In this document: piece by piece, positions 17,754 to 27,729 of the stretch | Layout: every line of letters begins with the position of its first letter | Numbering within the stretch: the first letter of the stretch is position 1 | Source: Pseudomonadota bacterium | GTDB lineage: Bacteria > Pseudomonadota > Gammaproteobacteria > Eutrophobiales > Eutrophobiaceae | Reading direction: 5' to 3' | Assembly (NCBI GenBank): GCA_022574295.1 | Contig: JACZSJ010000004.1 | Span: 1-58,142, forward strand | DNA length: 58,142 nt | Translations under genes and position numbers: made by a program | The notes under the pieces: generated by a model | Told to the model about the DNA's origin: nothing | What the model saw: the letters and a program-made list of their open reading frames with translations, nothing else | Database searches by the model: none

Positions 17754-18428
17754 CTATAACAACCCCAGTTCGGCAAAAGAGATAACAGTATTGTCGCCAA
17801 TAACGAAATGATCAAGAACACGAATATCGACCAGTTTCAGGGCTTCCTGTAAACGGCGAGTAATATTTTTATCGGCGATACTAGGTTCCGCTACGCCAGA
17901 AGGATGATTGTGCGCAAAAATCACGGCAGCGGCATTCCTGCTCAGGGCCTTTTTGACCACCTCGCGGGGATAAACGTTGGCGCCATCTATGGTGCCGTTA
18001 AACATCTTGTCGAAACTGATAATATGGTGCCGATTGTCAAGGAAAAGACAGGCAAACACTTCGTACGGGTACGCGCGCAACTGGGCAAGCAGGAAGTTTT
18101 TTGTGTCCTTGGGGCTGTTTAATACACCCCTTTTTTCAAGATTCGCCGCAAGATAACGTTTGCCAAGTTCTATGGCTGCCTGTATTTGACTATATTTTGC
18201 CAGACCCAGGCCCTTAATTTGACAAAATGTTCTGGGATCAGCCTCTAGCAGGCCCCTCAGGCCATCAAAATCCGTTAATAAGTCGCGGGATAAGTCGATA
18301 GCTGTTTTCCCTCGCCGGCCTGTACGAAGGAATATGGCAAGTAATTCTGCATCAGAAAGGGCGGCTGCCCCTCTGGATAAAAGTTTTTCCCGGGGTCTTT
18401 CCTGTTCTGGCCAGTCGGATATGGGCAT
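17754..18428 (-). CDS. radC: RadC family JAMM-domain protein
   Basis: A 224-residue protein from the ATG at 18428, chosen because GGGAGG lies just upstream and the family begins [18 protein letters not shown] helix-hairpin-helix region (about 56-80, [12 protein letters not shown]) precedes the JAMM metalloprotease-like domain, whose zinc site is His173, His175 and Asp186 (HNHPSG...PSIAD). Despite the name, a DNA-repair role for RadC is not established. It diverges from coaBC, the usual arrangement. The frame continues 35 codons upstream, but this part is unlike the family and reaches the coaBC promoter region. Confidence 0.95.
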   Translation of the reverse strand: MPISDWPEQERPREKLLSRGAAALSDAELLAIFLRTGRRGKTAIDLSRDLLTDFDGLRGLLEADPRTFCQIKGLGLAKYSQIQAAIELGKRYLAANLEKRGVLNSPKDTKNFLLAQLRAYPYEVFACLFLDNRHHIISFDKMFNGTIDGANVYPREVVKKALSRNAAAVIFAHNHPSGVAEPSIADKNITRRLQEALKLVDIRVLDHFVIGDNTVISFAELGLL

Positions 18429-18545
18429 GATTACAACCTCCCTGTCATATGAATATTCATCAAGTAATTCCCTTGATTGAGATGATTGTAGCAAAAATGC
18501 GGATTTAGGTACGATAAGGTAAAATTCGACCACTTTAGTAATACA

Positions 18546-19829
18546 ATGATGCTGATGAAAAACTTATCAAACAAAAGAATACTCCTGGGTGTCACTGGCG
18601 GCATTGCCGCGTACAAGAGCGCCGAACTGGTCAGACGTTTGCGAGATCAAGGCGCAGAAGTGCGTGTAGTCATGACGCGAGGTGCCTGTGAGTTTATTAC
18701 TCCGCTGACCATGCAGGCGTTGTCAGGCAGAGCGGTTCACACAGAATTACTGGATCATGCATCTGAATCCGGGATGGGTCATATTGAATTAGCGCGTTGG
18801 AGCGATATTGTCCTGGTCGCGCCTGCCAGTGCTAATTTCATTGCTCGTCTAGCACACGGACTGGCGGATGATTTGTTGAGCACCCTGTGTTTGGCAACAA
18901 CTGCGCCTGTGGTGATTGCGCCTGCCATGAATCAACAAATGTGGACAAATTCAGCGACGCAGGAAAATATAGAGACACTGGGCAGACGATCAATAAAAAT
19001 AATCGGGCCGGCAGAGGGTGCTCAGGCGTGTGGAGAAATTGGCCCGGGCAGGATGCTGGAACCAGAACAATTATTACAAGAGACAGCCCAAATATTTTCC
19101 ACTGGTTTACTGACTGATTTGAAATTGACCGTGACTGCAGGACCAACACGTGAAGCGATTGACCCGGTACGCTATATCACAAACCATAGCTCAGGACGAA
19201 TGGGCTATGCGGTTGCCAGAGCGGCAGTTGAGGCAGGGGCTAGTGTGACTTTGATTTCTGGACCGGTAGCAATCGATCCGCCGCATCGGGTTCGTCACAT
19301 CAGTGTAGACACTGCCGATCAAATGCGTGATGCCGTGATGTTAGACATTGCTGATTCTGATATTTTTATCGCCGCCGCAGCGGTAGCGGATTACAGATGT
19401 GCTGACGTTGCCGAGCAAAAGATTAAAAAGAACTCAGACGATCTCAATTTGGTCTTGCAAAAAACACCGGACATACTGGCTGAGGTTGCGAGATTGTCCC
19501 GAGCGCCATTTACCGTGGGGTTTGCAGCTGAGACTGAAAATCTACTGGTCAATGCCCAGCTAAAACTTAAAAATAAGAATCTGGACATGATCGCCGCGAA
19601 TCTGGTTGGAGAGGGCCTTGGCTTTAATGTGGATGAAAATGCGTTACAGATTTTCTGGGTGGTGGGAAATCAGACCCAGGGAAATCAGATCTTGGGAAAT
19701 CAGACCCTGGAAAAGGCCCCCAAAGAAAGACTTGCACGTCAACTAATACAGATAATTGCAAATTGCTACTATGAAAAAAAATCAGCCCAAGAAAATACAA
19801 TTCAAGAAAATACAACTCAGGTGCATTGA
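18546..19829 (+). CDS. coaBC: Bifunctional phosphopantothenoylcysteine decarboxylase / phosphopantothenate-cysteine ligase
   Basis: A 427-residue enzyme of coenzyme A synthesis that couples cysteine to 4'-phosphopantothenate and then decarboxylates it. The N-terminal FMN decarboxylase has active-site His79, Asn129 (APAMNQ) and Cys162 ([10 protein letters not shown]); the CTP-dependent ligase follows ([24 protein letters not shown]). Starts at codons 1, 2 or 4 are possible. Unusually, the C-terminal part carries three in-frame copies of a 15-bp repeat ([15 protein letters not shown], 19665-19709) and the last 20 codons overlap dut. The canonical tail with an alpha helix ([12 protein letters not shown]) remains, so function is probably intact. 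Confidence 0.96.
   Translation: MMLMKNLSNKRILLGVTGGIAAYKSAELVRRLRDQGAEVRVVMTRGACEFITPLTMQALSGRAVHTELLDHASESGMGHIELARWSDIVLVAPASANFIARLAHGLADDLLSTLCLATTAPVVIAPAMNQQMWTNSATQENIETLGRRSIKIIGPAEGAQACGEIGPGRMLEPEQLLQETAQIFSTGLLTDLKLTVTAGPTREAIDPVRYITNHSSGRMGYAVARAAVEAGASVTLISGPVAIDPPHRVRHISVDTADQMRDAVMLDIADSDIFIAAAAVADYRCADVAEQKIKKNSDDLNLVLQKTPDILAEVARLSRAPFTVGFAAETENLLVNAQLKLKNKNLDMIAANLVGEGLGFNVDENALQIFWVVGNQTQGNQILGNQTLEKAPKERLARQLIQIIANCYYEKKSAQENTIQENTTQVH
19665..19709 (+). repeat. 15-bp tandem repeat, three copies, inside coaBC
   Basis: Three consecutive units of GGAAATCAGA plus five variable bases (19665-19679, 19680-19694, 19695-19709). The unit length is a multiple of three, so the array adds GNQxx pentapeptides without shifting the frame. 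It lies in a variable surface region before the last helix of CoaBC. Confidence 0.85.
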
Positions 19830-20259
19830 TAAAAGACTTGGTAATGAATTCCCGTTGCCAAATTATGCAACACCAGGCTCGGCAGGCATGGATATCAGTG
19901 CCTGTCTTGATGAGCCACTGGAAATTAATCCTGGAGAAACATCTTTGATCCCCACAGGCTTCGCTATTCATGTTGAAGATACAGGTTTGGCAGCTGTCTT
20001 GTTGCCTCGTTCCGGTTTGGGCCACAAAAAGGGCATTGTTTTAGGCAATCTGGTAGGTTTGATCGACTCTGATTATCAAGGTCAGGTGTATATCTCCTGT
20101 TGGAACCGTGGACATGAGTCTTATACGATTAATCCTGGCGATCGGATTGCACAGATGGTTTTTATGCCCGTGGTTCAGGCAACGTTTGATATTGTCGATG
20201 AATTTGATGAGAGTCATCGTGGTGAAGGTGGGTTTGGTCACACAGGTGTTCAAGCATAG
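19771..20259 (+). CDS. dut: Deoxyuridine 5'-triphosphate nucleotidohydrolase
   Basis: A 163-residue trimeric dUTPase. All five motifs are present: [36 protein letters not shown] and the C-terminal [10 protein letters not shown] arm that closes over the active site. It removes dUTP and supplies dUMP for thymidylate synthesis. Its ATG at 19771 lies 59 bp inside coaBC; an earlier in-frame start at 19756 is also possible. The first 15 residues ([15 protein letters not shown]) are lysine-rich and longer than usual, because a 15-bp tandem duplication falls in this overlap and is translated in both frames. Confidence 0.96.
   Translation: MKKNQPKKIQFKKIQLRCIDKRLGNEFPLPNYATPGSAGMDISACLDEPLEINPGETSLIPTGFAIHVEDTGLAAVLLPRSGLGHKKGIVLGNLVGLIDSDYQGQVYISCWNRGHESYTINPGDRIAQMVFMPVVQATFDIVDEFDESHRGEGGFGHTGVQA
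19788..19817 (+). repeat. 15-bp tandem duplication in the coaBC/dut overlap
   Basis: CAAGAAAATACAATT followed by CAAGAAAATACAACT, one mismatch. It is read as [10 protein letters not shown] at the CoaBC tail and as [10 protein letters not shown] at the Dut start, so a multiple-of-three expansion has been tolerated in two frames at once. Confidence 0.85.
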
Positions 20260-20318
20260 GTGTTTGGACATAGGGTTTTCCGGAGATTTAAAAATAATAA
20301 GTTTAGAGGAGTAAGCCA

Positions 20319-22937
20319 ATGGGTGAATGGCCAGTAACGGGCAGGGAATCCAGACGAAGTACAATGTGTAACGCGTTGGTCATTGGCGGTAACGTCGCGG
20401 TTTTGTTGCTGCTTGTGTTTGCAGGAGAATTTACCGTCCAAAATGCCTCAGCAAATGACGAACAGAAAACGCAGGCGGCCGATAAGATTGCTGCCCCCAT
20501 TGCGGCGATTAAAAAGCAACTGGAGGCACTGGCCCAGGATGAGGCCATCGTCAAACTATTTGCAGAGGCAGACAGTGTTGCCTTTGAGAATGAGGGTGAG
20601 GAAAAGCGTTCATTATTTGAGTCAGCGTTGAAACTGAGGCTGCTTCTCCCCGGGAAATATGAGACGGACAGGGAGGCAATGCCGCCGATGAGTTTTGCCT
20701 CAGTCGATCTGCTTAGAAGGGCAGAAAAGTCTGCAACATCTGTGGACGCAGAAGTGCACGGTGTGGGTGGGGATGGAGTCCATATTGCACTTGTGAACCG
20801 TGTCACAGACGTAGACGACAACCTTATTGGTTTGTTGCATTTAAGTATGCCCCTGAGCCTGATCGAGTCTATAACATCAACATTTGATGTTGCTGGAACC
20901 TATATTGAAATACAGCAAGGCAAGGGCGCAAAGGCGTTTACTCTGGCCATGACTGGTGATGCAAAATTACGTATTGGGAAACCCATTGTTGTGGGCATCA
21001 AAGGTACGAAATGGAATGTAGTCAGTTGGAGTAAGAGTAGATCGTCAGTAGCGTCCGTCGCTGAAGCTGTCGAGTCAGTAGGAGGAGATTCCAGCATAGC
21101 GCTGATAGTTCTTGTGTTGCTCGTTCTGGCGGCAGGTGCGGCAGGTTTTGTTTTTTACCGTCGCAAACAGTCGGGAACAAAAACGGACACCGGTAAAGCT
21201 AAAAGTGAAGACACAGAACCGAAAGAGGAAGAGGCTGAGAAAGGAGTTGTCTACCAGGGTGCCGTGAAGGCAATCATGGAGGGAGGACACCCAGGATTGG
21301 CAAAATTGATTCCGGGCTTGCCACAATCCGGTGAAGAAACCGTCCCTGGTGCAATCTCAGAAGGACTGATAGGTGATGACGTCACTTACATAGCTACGCC
21401 TTCAGATATATCGCAAGAGAATTCAGGACAGAAAGGTGGTGGCAATGGAGAAGGGGCAGGCAGTGAAGCCGCAGAGCAAAAAAGTGCTGACCGAGAAAGC
21501 CCGGAAACAACACTGGCAGAAACTGCGGACTCGCCAGATGTAGAAGTGCCGGAACAAGTTGAAATTTCGCCGGATATTTTTCGTGCCTACGATATTCGAG
21601 GTGTCGTGGGGGAAACGTTATCTGCGACCATCGTCCGCGAGATCGGTCGCGCAATAGGAAGTGAGGCTAATGAACGTGGGCAGCAGGGTATCGTCGTTGC
21701 ACGAGATGGCCGAACAAGCAGCCCTGAATTAGGCGATGCATTAATTGAAGGCTTACGTGCCTCCGGTCGTGATGTCACCGATATCGGTGTTGTCCCGACA
21801 CCTGTCCTGTATTTTGCGACACATCATCTGGAAACGAATAGCGGTGTGATGCTTACCGGGAGTCATAATGGTCCTGAATATAATGGCTTAAAGATCGTGC
21901 TTGATGGTGAAACATTATCTGGCGAAGCAATCACGGCAATTCGAAATCGAATTACCAATAAGGAGATCTCTGAAGGGCAGGGGAGTTTACAGGCTGCAGA
22001 TATTAGTGCTGATTACTTAAGGAGGATCACGGATGATATCCCTGTTGCATTAGGAGGGGCATTCAGGATCATTGTTGATTGTGGTAATGGTGTCGCGGGC
22101 CAGTTGGCACCTCAGCTTTACAGAGCATTGGGGCATGATGTCGTGGAATTGTATTGTGATATTGATGGCACCTTCCCAAACCATCAGCCTGATCCCAGTC
22201 AGCCGGAGAATTTGCAGTCACTGATAGAAATAGTGAAAGAGGAAGGCGCAGATCTGGGTTTCGCATTTGATGGTGATGGAGATCGACTGGGTATTGTCGA
22301 TGGACAAGGTAAGATTATCTGGCCCGACAGGCAGATGATGTTATTTGCCAGGGATGTCCTGTCCCGAAATCAGGGTGCTTCGATTATTTTTGATGTCAAA
22401 TGCAGTCGGCATCTCAAAGCGGTCATTGAAGAGAGTGGCGGTAAGCCACTGATGTGGAAGACGGGTCATTCCCTGATCAAGTCGAAGATGAAAGAGATCG
22501 ATGCGCCACTTGCGGGCGAATTTAGCGGGCATATCTTTTTCAAGGAACGCTGGTATGGTTTTGATGATGCCCTGTATGCGGGCGCAAGAGTGCTGGAGAT
22601 TCTAACAAAGAGTAAAAGTAGCCCGACCGAGACCTTTGCCGAGTTGCCTGACGACATATCAACACCTGAGCTTCGTATTCCTTTGGCAGAGAAACATCAC
22701 GCCAAGGTGATGGAGATAATGAAAAAGAAAATGGCATTCGAGGATGCAGAGGTGACAGATATAGATGGTTTGCGCGTTGATTTTTCGGATGGTTGGGGCC
22801 TTGTCAGGCCATCAAACACGAGTCCATTTTTAGTCGCCAGATTTGAAGCGGAAAGTGACGAGGCCATGGAGAGGATCCAAAAAGGATTTCGCGATCTTTT
22901 GCATTCTGTTTCAGCGGACTTAAAGCTCCCATTTTGA
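20319..22937 (+). CDS. algC: Phosphomannomutase/phosphoglucomutase with membrane-anchored N-terminal extension (AlgC)
   Basis: An 872-residue fusion. Residues about 20-40 and 259-280 are membrane segments that enclose a periplasmic domain of about 215 residues; residues 281-415 are an acidic, Gly/Ser/Glu-rich linker; from about 416 comes a complete alpha-D-phosphohexomutase: phosphoserine loop TGSHN (Ser515), metal loop DGDGDR (651-656), sugar loop GEFSG (733-737) and phosphate loop RPSNTSP (830-836). The enzyme makes mannose 1-phosphate and glucose 1-phosphate for polysaccharide and LPS. Pseudomonas AlgC also has a long form with such an N-terminal part. AGAGGAG precedes the ATG. Position between dut and argB is the Pseudomonas order. 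Confidence 0.95.
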   Translation: MGEWPVTGRESRRSTMCNALVIGGNVAVLLLLVFAGEFTVQNASANDEQKTQAADKIAAPIAAIKKQLEALAQDEAIVKLFAEADSVAFENEGEEKRSLFESALKLRLLLPGKYETDREAMPPMSFASVDLLRRAEKSATSVDAEVHGVGGDGVHIALVNRVTDVDDNLIGLLHLSMPLSLIESITSTFDVAGTYIEIQQGKGAKAFTLAMTGDAKLRIGKPIVVGIKGTKWNVVSWSKSRSSVASVAEAVESVGGDSSIALIVLVLLVLAAGAAGFVFYRRKQSGTKTDTGKAKSEDTEPKEEEAEKGVVYQGAVKAIMEGGHPGLAKLIPGLPQSGEETVPGAISEGLIGDDVTYIATPSDISQENSGQKGGGNGEGAGSEAAEQKSADRESPETTLAETADSPDVEVPEQVEISPDIFRAYDIRGVVGETLSATIVREIGRAIGSEANERGQQGIVVARDGRTSSPELGDALIEGLRASGRDVTDIGVVPTPVLYFATHHLETNSGVMLTGSHNGPEYNGLKIVLDGETLSGEAITAIRNRITNKEISEGQGSLQAADISADYLRRITDDIPVALGGAFRIIVDCGNGVAGQLAPQLYRALGHDVVELYCDIDGTFPNHQPDPSQPENLQSLIEIVKEEGADLGFAFDGDGDRLGIVDGQGKIIWPDRQMMLFARDVLSRNQGASIIFDVKCSRHLKAVIEESGGKPLMWKTGHSLIKSKMKEIDAPLAGEFSGHIFFKERWYGFDDALYAGARVLEILTKSKSSPTETFAELPDDISTPELRIPLAEKHHAKVMEIMKKKMAFEDAEVTDIDGLRVDFSDGWGLVRPSNTSPFLVARFEAESDEAMERIQKGFRDLLHSVSADLKLPF

Positions 22938-23029
22938 TAAGCTGCATCGCTAGTACTCCGTCCAGCTGGGAAGCCAGAATTACACTTTCCCACAAAATTG
23001 GGTCATCACAAAAAGGTTTGCCGAGATAG

Positions 23030-23944
<915 letters not shown>

Positions 23945-23948
23945 AGAA

Positions 23949-24539
23949 ATGAACGAAACCAGGAAGTCCAACAGGAAACAACAAATACTGGAAATACTCG
24001 CTTTGCAGTTAGAGGAAAATCCTGGAACGCGTATTACAACTGCGGGTTTAGCTAGGGCCGTAGGTGTTTCAGAGGCCGCGCTTTACAGACATTTTGCCAG
24101 CAAGGCCAAGATGTTTGAAGCTTTGATAGATTTCTCAGAGGATTCAGTTTTCGGCTTGATTAACAGCATTCTTGCACAGGAAAAGGACGCCATTGTACGT
24201 TGTGAAAAAATCGTGCATGTATTGCTGGGTTTCTCCGAACGTAACCCTGGTATTACACGTGTTCTTGCCGGAGATGCCCTGGTGGGTGAAAATGAACGCT
24301 TACGAGTTCGGGCACATCATTTTTTTGAGCGTTTGGAAACCCAGCTTAAGCAAATATTGAGGGAAGCCAATCTAGATGATAGTGCACGGCTTGTTGGGTC
24401 AATTGACTCGGGGGCCAATCAGATGTTGGCGCTTGTTGAAGGGAAGATGAGCCAGTTTATTCGTACATCATTTGACAAGAAACCCACCGAGCATTTTCAG
24501 GAACAATGGCAGGCATTGAAACGAGGACTGTTTAGGTAA
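23949..24539 (+). CDS. slmA: Nucleoid occlusion factor SlmA (TetR family)
   Basis: A 196-residue TetR-fold protein starting MNETRKSNRKQQILEILALQLEENPGTRITTAGLARAVGVSEAALYRHF; the helix-turn-helix is residues about 31-50. SlmA binds chromosomal sites and blocks FtsZ assembly over the nucleoid. The length matches E. coli SlmA and the setting coaBC-dut-...-slmA next to pyrE is the one in enterobacteria. The frame extends back into argB, but the ATG at 23949, four bases past the argB stop, agrees with the family. Confidence 0.95.
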   Translation: MNETRKSNRKQQILEILALQLEENPGTRITTAGLARAVGVSEAALYRHFASKAKMFEALIDFSEDSVFGLINSILAQEKDAIVRCEKIVHVLLGFSERNPGITRVLAGDALVGENERLRVRAHHFFERLETQLKQILREANLDDSARLVGSIDSGANQMLALVEGKMSQFIRTSFDKKPTEHFQEQWQALKRGLFR

Positions 24540-24556
24540 TTTTCTAAAGATTGCTG

Positions 24557-25213
24557 CTATTTTTTCTTACCTGTCAGTTCCTCAAAACGAACTATTTTAT
24601 CCGCATATTCTTTCTTGATAGCTTCCTGTTCCTTACGTTTATCGACAATGAATTTATCATTGTTCTTGATTTGCCTTTGTAGTGACTCTATATCCTTGAG
24701 CAGGTCTTCTGCTGGTTGTTTGCCCGCAAGTTCTGCAGCGGCTGCTTCGGCGGTACGTTTATCCAGATTAGCCTGAATCTTTTCATTGCGTTTTTTCGCC
24801 AGTTTGATTGTGGAGTCAAGTGCAGCAATTTTCCCATCACTTGTCATCTGAATATCATCTGTATTGCTGTACGTATCCAGCAGGATTTTGTCCTGTTTTT
24901 CTATCTCGGCTTTTTTCCGGTCTTCTTCCTCCTGAATGGCAGCCAGGCGCCGATCTTCTACCAGTTCTTCTTTGGTTTTGGCTCTCGCTGATTCCTCTAC
25001 GGTAATGCCCTGACTACTGATTTCTTTGTGACTCTTTTGTGCGTATTCAGGTGGTACCTTGTCCCCGCACTCCCTGACACCATCACTGTTTTCCCAGCAT
25101 TTAATACGCGCCTGGGCAGGTAAGGACAAAACCATTAGACTCAGAGTTATCAAACACAGAACTATCAAACCTGGGGTCATCACAGCCAATAAAGATTCTT
25201 TTGAAATATTCAT
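24557..25213 (-). CDS. Secreted coiled-coil protein with DUF4124-like start
   Basis: About 218 residues from the ATG at 25213 (MNISKESLLAVM); an alternative start 11 codons upstream is possible. A signal peptide runs to about residue 36 (SLPAQA). Then comes a short Cys pair motif (IKCWENSDGVRECGDKVPPEY) similar to the DUF4124 domain, which is found in many periplasmic proteins of gammaproteobacteria, and a long Glu/Lys-rich region predicted to be coiled coil (about 60-215). It lies convergent to slmA and downstream of pyrE. Function unknown. Confidence 0.8.
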   Translation of the reverse strand: MNISKESLLAVMTPGLIVLCLITLSLMVLSLPAQARIKCWENSDGVRECGDKVPPEYAQKSHKEISSQGITVEESARAKTKEELVEDRRLAAIQEEEDRKKAEIEKQDKILLDTYSNTDDIQMTSDGKIAALDSTIKLAKKRNEKIQANLDKRTAEAAAAELAGKQPAEDLLKDIESLQRQIKNNDKFIVDKRKEQEAIKKEYADKIVRFEELTGKKK

Positions 25214-25281
25214 ATCTATACCTGTCGCTCTTGTATTTACTCCCAATTTGACTAGCTAATTTCTTTTCGGTTTCAATTAAT

Positions 25282-25320
25282 TGTCCCGGTTAGATGTCCC
25301 GGTTAGATGTCCCAGTTAGA
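25282..25320. repeat. 13-bp tandem repeat, three copies, at the pyrE stop
   Basis: Three adjoining units TGTCCCGGTTAGA (25282-25294, 25295-25307, and 25308-25320 with one mismatch). The third unit contains the pyrE stop codon (25316-25318), so expansion occurred at the gene's 3' end without changing the protein. Confidence 0.85.
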
Positions 25321-25966
25321 GATCTACGGCACCATATGATTCCTGATATTGCCTGATTTTACCAAGATTTTCAGACATACTCGGCGTTTTTTCCAGATAT
25401 TCAATCATATTTTCCAGCGTAATGATGCTTATGACACTTATCTGATGCCGTTGTTCAACCTCCTGTACTGCTGATAATTTACCCTCCCCTCTTTCTTGCC
25501 TGTCCAGGGCAATGACGACACCTGCCGTTGTCGCGCCTGACCGTTTTATAATTTCAACCGAGAGATTAACAGAGATGCCAGCGGAGATAACATCATCAAT
25601 TATCAGTGTTTTACCATGCAGTGGTGCGCCAAAAGTTGTGCCTCCTTCACCATGATTTTTTGCCTCTTTTCGATTAAAACAATAAGGCACATTGATATCA
25701 TGATCCTCTGCAAGCGTCATTGCTACGGCTGACGCCAGGGGAATGCCCTTGTACGCCGGACCGAATAACATGTCATACTCAATGTTAGCTGCCTGAATGG
25801 CGCTCGCATAAAAACGACCTAAACGAAAAAGGCTCTTGCCATCATTGAATAAACCACTATTGAAAAAATAAGGGCTTTGCCTTCCCGATTTAAGTGTGAA
25901 GTCACCAAAGCACAGGACTTTGTGCGCAATGGCAAACTCAATAAACTCTAGTTGATATTTCTGCAT
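25316..25966 (-). CDS. pyrE: Orotate phosphoribosyltransferase
   Basis: A 216-residue enzyme converting orotate and PRPP to OMP, fifth step of pyrimidine synthesis. The PRPP-binding loop is TLIIDDVISAGISVN (about 116-130); the catalytic flexible loop includes NRKEAKNHGEGG (about 97-108); GDFTLKSGRQSPYFFN at the N terminus is typical. It is divergent from the exonuclease III homologue, the same pair as pyrE-crc in Pseudomonas, while the other pyr genes of the window are 9 kb away. Confidence 0.97.
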   Translation of the reverse strand: MQKYQLEFIEFAIAHKVLCFGDFTLKSGRQSPYFFNSGLFNDGKSLFRLGRFYASAIQAANIEYDMLFGPAYKGIPLASAVAMTLAEDHDINVPYCFNRKEAKNHGEGGTTFGAPLHGKTLIIDDVISAGISVNLSVEIIKRSGATTAGVVIALDRQERGEGKLSAVQEVEQRHQISVISIITLENMIEYLEKTPSMSENLGKIRQYQESYGAVDL

Positions 25967-26070
25967 TAATAACCTTAACTTTACGAAACATGGTCATGAA
26001 TAATTGATTATCATACATTGACTGTGGATTTTAAAACAAATCTGGGAAAACAAATCAAGGCCTAAAATAG

Positions 26071-26838
26071 ATGAAAGTAATGACATTGAATGTCAATGGG
26101 ATACGTGCAGGGCATAGAAAGGGGTTCTTTAAGTGGATGCTGGAGCAGAATATTGATGTGGTTTGTATCCAGGAAACGAAGGCGCAGGTGCATCAATTAT
26201 CAGAAGAGATACTCTCACCAAATGGCTATTACGGTTTTTTCAATGATGCCGAAAAAAAAGGCTATAGTGGCGTAGCCATTTATACCAGACAACAACCTGA
26301 TAAGATTAAAACAAACCTGGGTTGGCACCATGCAGATTCTGAAGGCAGATATATTCAGGCTGATTTTGGATCGTTGAGTATTATCTCTCTCTATCTCCCC
26401 TCAGGCTCTTCCAGCGAGGAACGGCAGACAATCAAATATGATTTTATGGATCGATTTATGCCTGTCCTGAAGAAATACAGAAGGCAGAAAAGAAACTATA
26501 TTATTTGTGGCGACTGGAACATTGCGCATAAGGAAATCGATTTGAAAAACTGGCGGGGTAACTTAAAAAATTCAGGTTTTCTGCCCGAGGAACGAGCCTG
26601 GATGGACAGGTTATTCGATTCCGTTGGAATGGTTGATGCTTTTCGTGAAATCAATCAGCTGGAGGATCAATTTACATGGTGGTCGAATAGAGGACAGGCA
26701 TGGGCAAAGAATGTGGGCTGGCGAATTGATTATCAGATAGTTTCGCCCAGTTTATCAGGTAAGGCTACCAGTGCAGAAATCTACAAGGAAGAACGTTTTT
26801 CAGACCACGCCCCGTTAATTATGGAATACGATATTTAA
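26071..26838 (+). CDS. xthA: Exodeoxyribonuclease III family nuclease (Crc-position homologue)
   Basis: A 255-residue endonuclease/exonuclease/phosphatase-fold protein starting MKVMTLNVNGIRAG. The active-site set is complete: Asn near 7, Glu35 (IQETKAQ), the Asp/Asn pair in CGDWNIAH (about 152-156), and the final Asp-His in SDHAPL (His248). It should act as an apurinic/apyrimidinic endonuclease and 3' repair exonuclease. Its position beside pyrE matches the Pseudomonas catabolite-repression gene crc, a paralogue that has lost nuclease residues; here they are retained, so a repair enzyme is the better call. Confidence 0.9.
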   Translation: MKVMTLNVNGIRAGHRKGFFKWMLEQNIDVVCIQETKAQVHQLSEEILSPNGYYGFFNDAEKKGYSGVAIYTRQQPDKIKTNLGWHHADSEGRYIQADFGSLSIISLYLPSGSSSEERQTIKYDFMDRFMPVLKKYRRQKRNYIICGDWNIAHKEIDLKNWRGNLKNSGFLPEERAWMDRLFDSVGMVDAFREINQLEDQFTWWSNRGQAWAKNVGWRIDYQIVSPSLSGKATSAEIYKEERFSDHAPLIMEYDI

Positions 26839-26861
26839 GGCTAAATGAATATGTCAGTCGC

Positions 26862-27347
26862 TTATTCGGTGTAAAATTGTTCCTGAAATGAAAATTTGTA
26901 CGTTATCGTTTCACCTTCTGGAGTGATCTCAAGATTGTATTTCAGGGTTTCAGCATTATCCACAGGCGTCTCGGCGATATAATAGATGGCCCCTTTTTCT
27001 GAAATTTCACGAAGGCTTAATTCTCTAAGTTGTTGACTCAGGTTCGTTGTTGTTCCCTTAATGCGTGCTCTGCTTGGCTTACTTGGACCATCGGTTGTTT
27101 TTTTGAGTACAGATATGTTTAATAAAGCACGGTTTTTGCTACGTGGGATATTGTATGCCCTGGCGACGGAAGATGTTAAATTGTCTGTTGTGAAGGCGCT
27201 GTAATGAACGGTGTAATCACCAAATTTCTTTGATTGCTCCGCCTGCACCATTAGCGGCATGGCGAGCAAAAACAGGGCTGTAGAAAGTACTCTAATGGTT
27301 ATCCCGGTTGATATCCTGGGTAAGTTCTGATCAGTCTTCATTGCCAT
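26862..27347 (-). CDS. DUF4426 periplasmic protein
   Basis: A 161-residue protein with an N-terminal signal segment (VLSTALFLLAMPLMVQA, cut about residue 36) and the DUF4426 pattern (KKFGDYTVHYSAFTTDNLTSSVARAYNI, ...RALLNISVLKK). It appears secreted. Genes of this family commonly follow yggT/yggU in the yggS-proC-yggT neighbourhood of Pseudomonas, as here. Its function is not known to me. Confidence 0.85.
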   Translation of the reverse strand: MAMKTDQNLPRISTGITIRVLSTALFLLAMPLMVQAEQSKKFGDYTVHYSAFTTDNLTSSVARAYNIPRSKNRALLNISVLKKTTDGPSKPSRARIKGTTTNLSQQLRELSLREISEKGAIYYIAETPVDNAETLKYNLEITPEGETITYKFSFQEQFYTE

Positions 27348-27400
27348 ATTCCACCTTTTTTAGCTTACATTATCTACACTAATAGCAGACAAGAGTTGTG

Positions 27401-27721
27401 TCAAAAGTTCCCCTGGTTTTTCAGGCGTTTTCCGGCCAGTTCCAGGAACCAGTCTGGTAATATTGTCGGTGAATGTATGGCGACACATTTGTTTCTATTC
27501 TGTACCCCTTTGACCAACTTCATTCGGGATTTGCTTACTTTAAATTCCTTTGCTATTAACGCGAGCAGGTACTGGTTGGCTCTACCCTCCACCGGAAGAG
27601 CCCTGATTTGCAGGCACAGCCTGTTGTCCAATAACCCTTTAAATTTATCATGACGCGTGCGTGTTTGTACATGCAAATCCAGAAGTAACTTGTCGTCACG
27701 GTAACGATAGTATGTCGACAC
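27401..27721 (-). CDS. yggU: YggU family protein (DUF167/UPF0235)
   Basis: A 106-residue alpha/beta protein with a GTG start, eight bases past the yggT stop. The family pattern LLLDLHVQTRTRHDKFKG...CLQIRALPVEGRANQYLLALIAKEFKVSKSRMKLVKG is clear. It is encoded with yggT and proC in many gammaproteobacteria. No biochemical role is established. Confidence 0.92.
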   Translation of the reverse strand: MSTYYRYRDDKLLLDLHVQTRTRHDKFKGLLDNRLCLQIRALPVEGRANQYLLALIAKEFKVSKSRMKLVKGVQNRNKCVAIHSPTILPDWFLELAGKRLKNQGNF

Positions 27722-27729
27722 AGATCTAT

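Noticed and set aside
20319-21560. Separate gene for the N-terminal part of AlgC
   Set aside because: The frame runs without a stop from the ATG through the linker into the mutase, and a similar long form is known in Pseudomonas.
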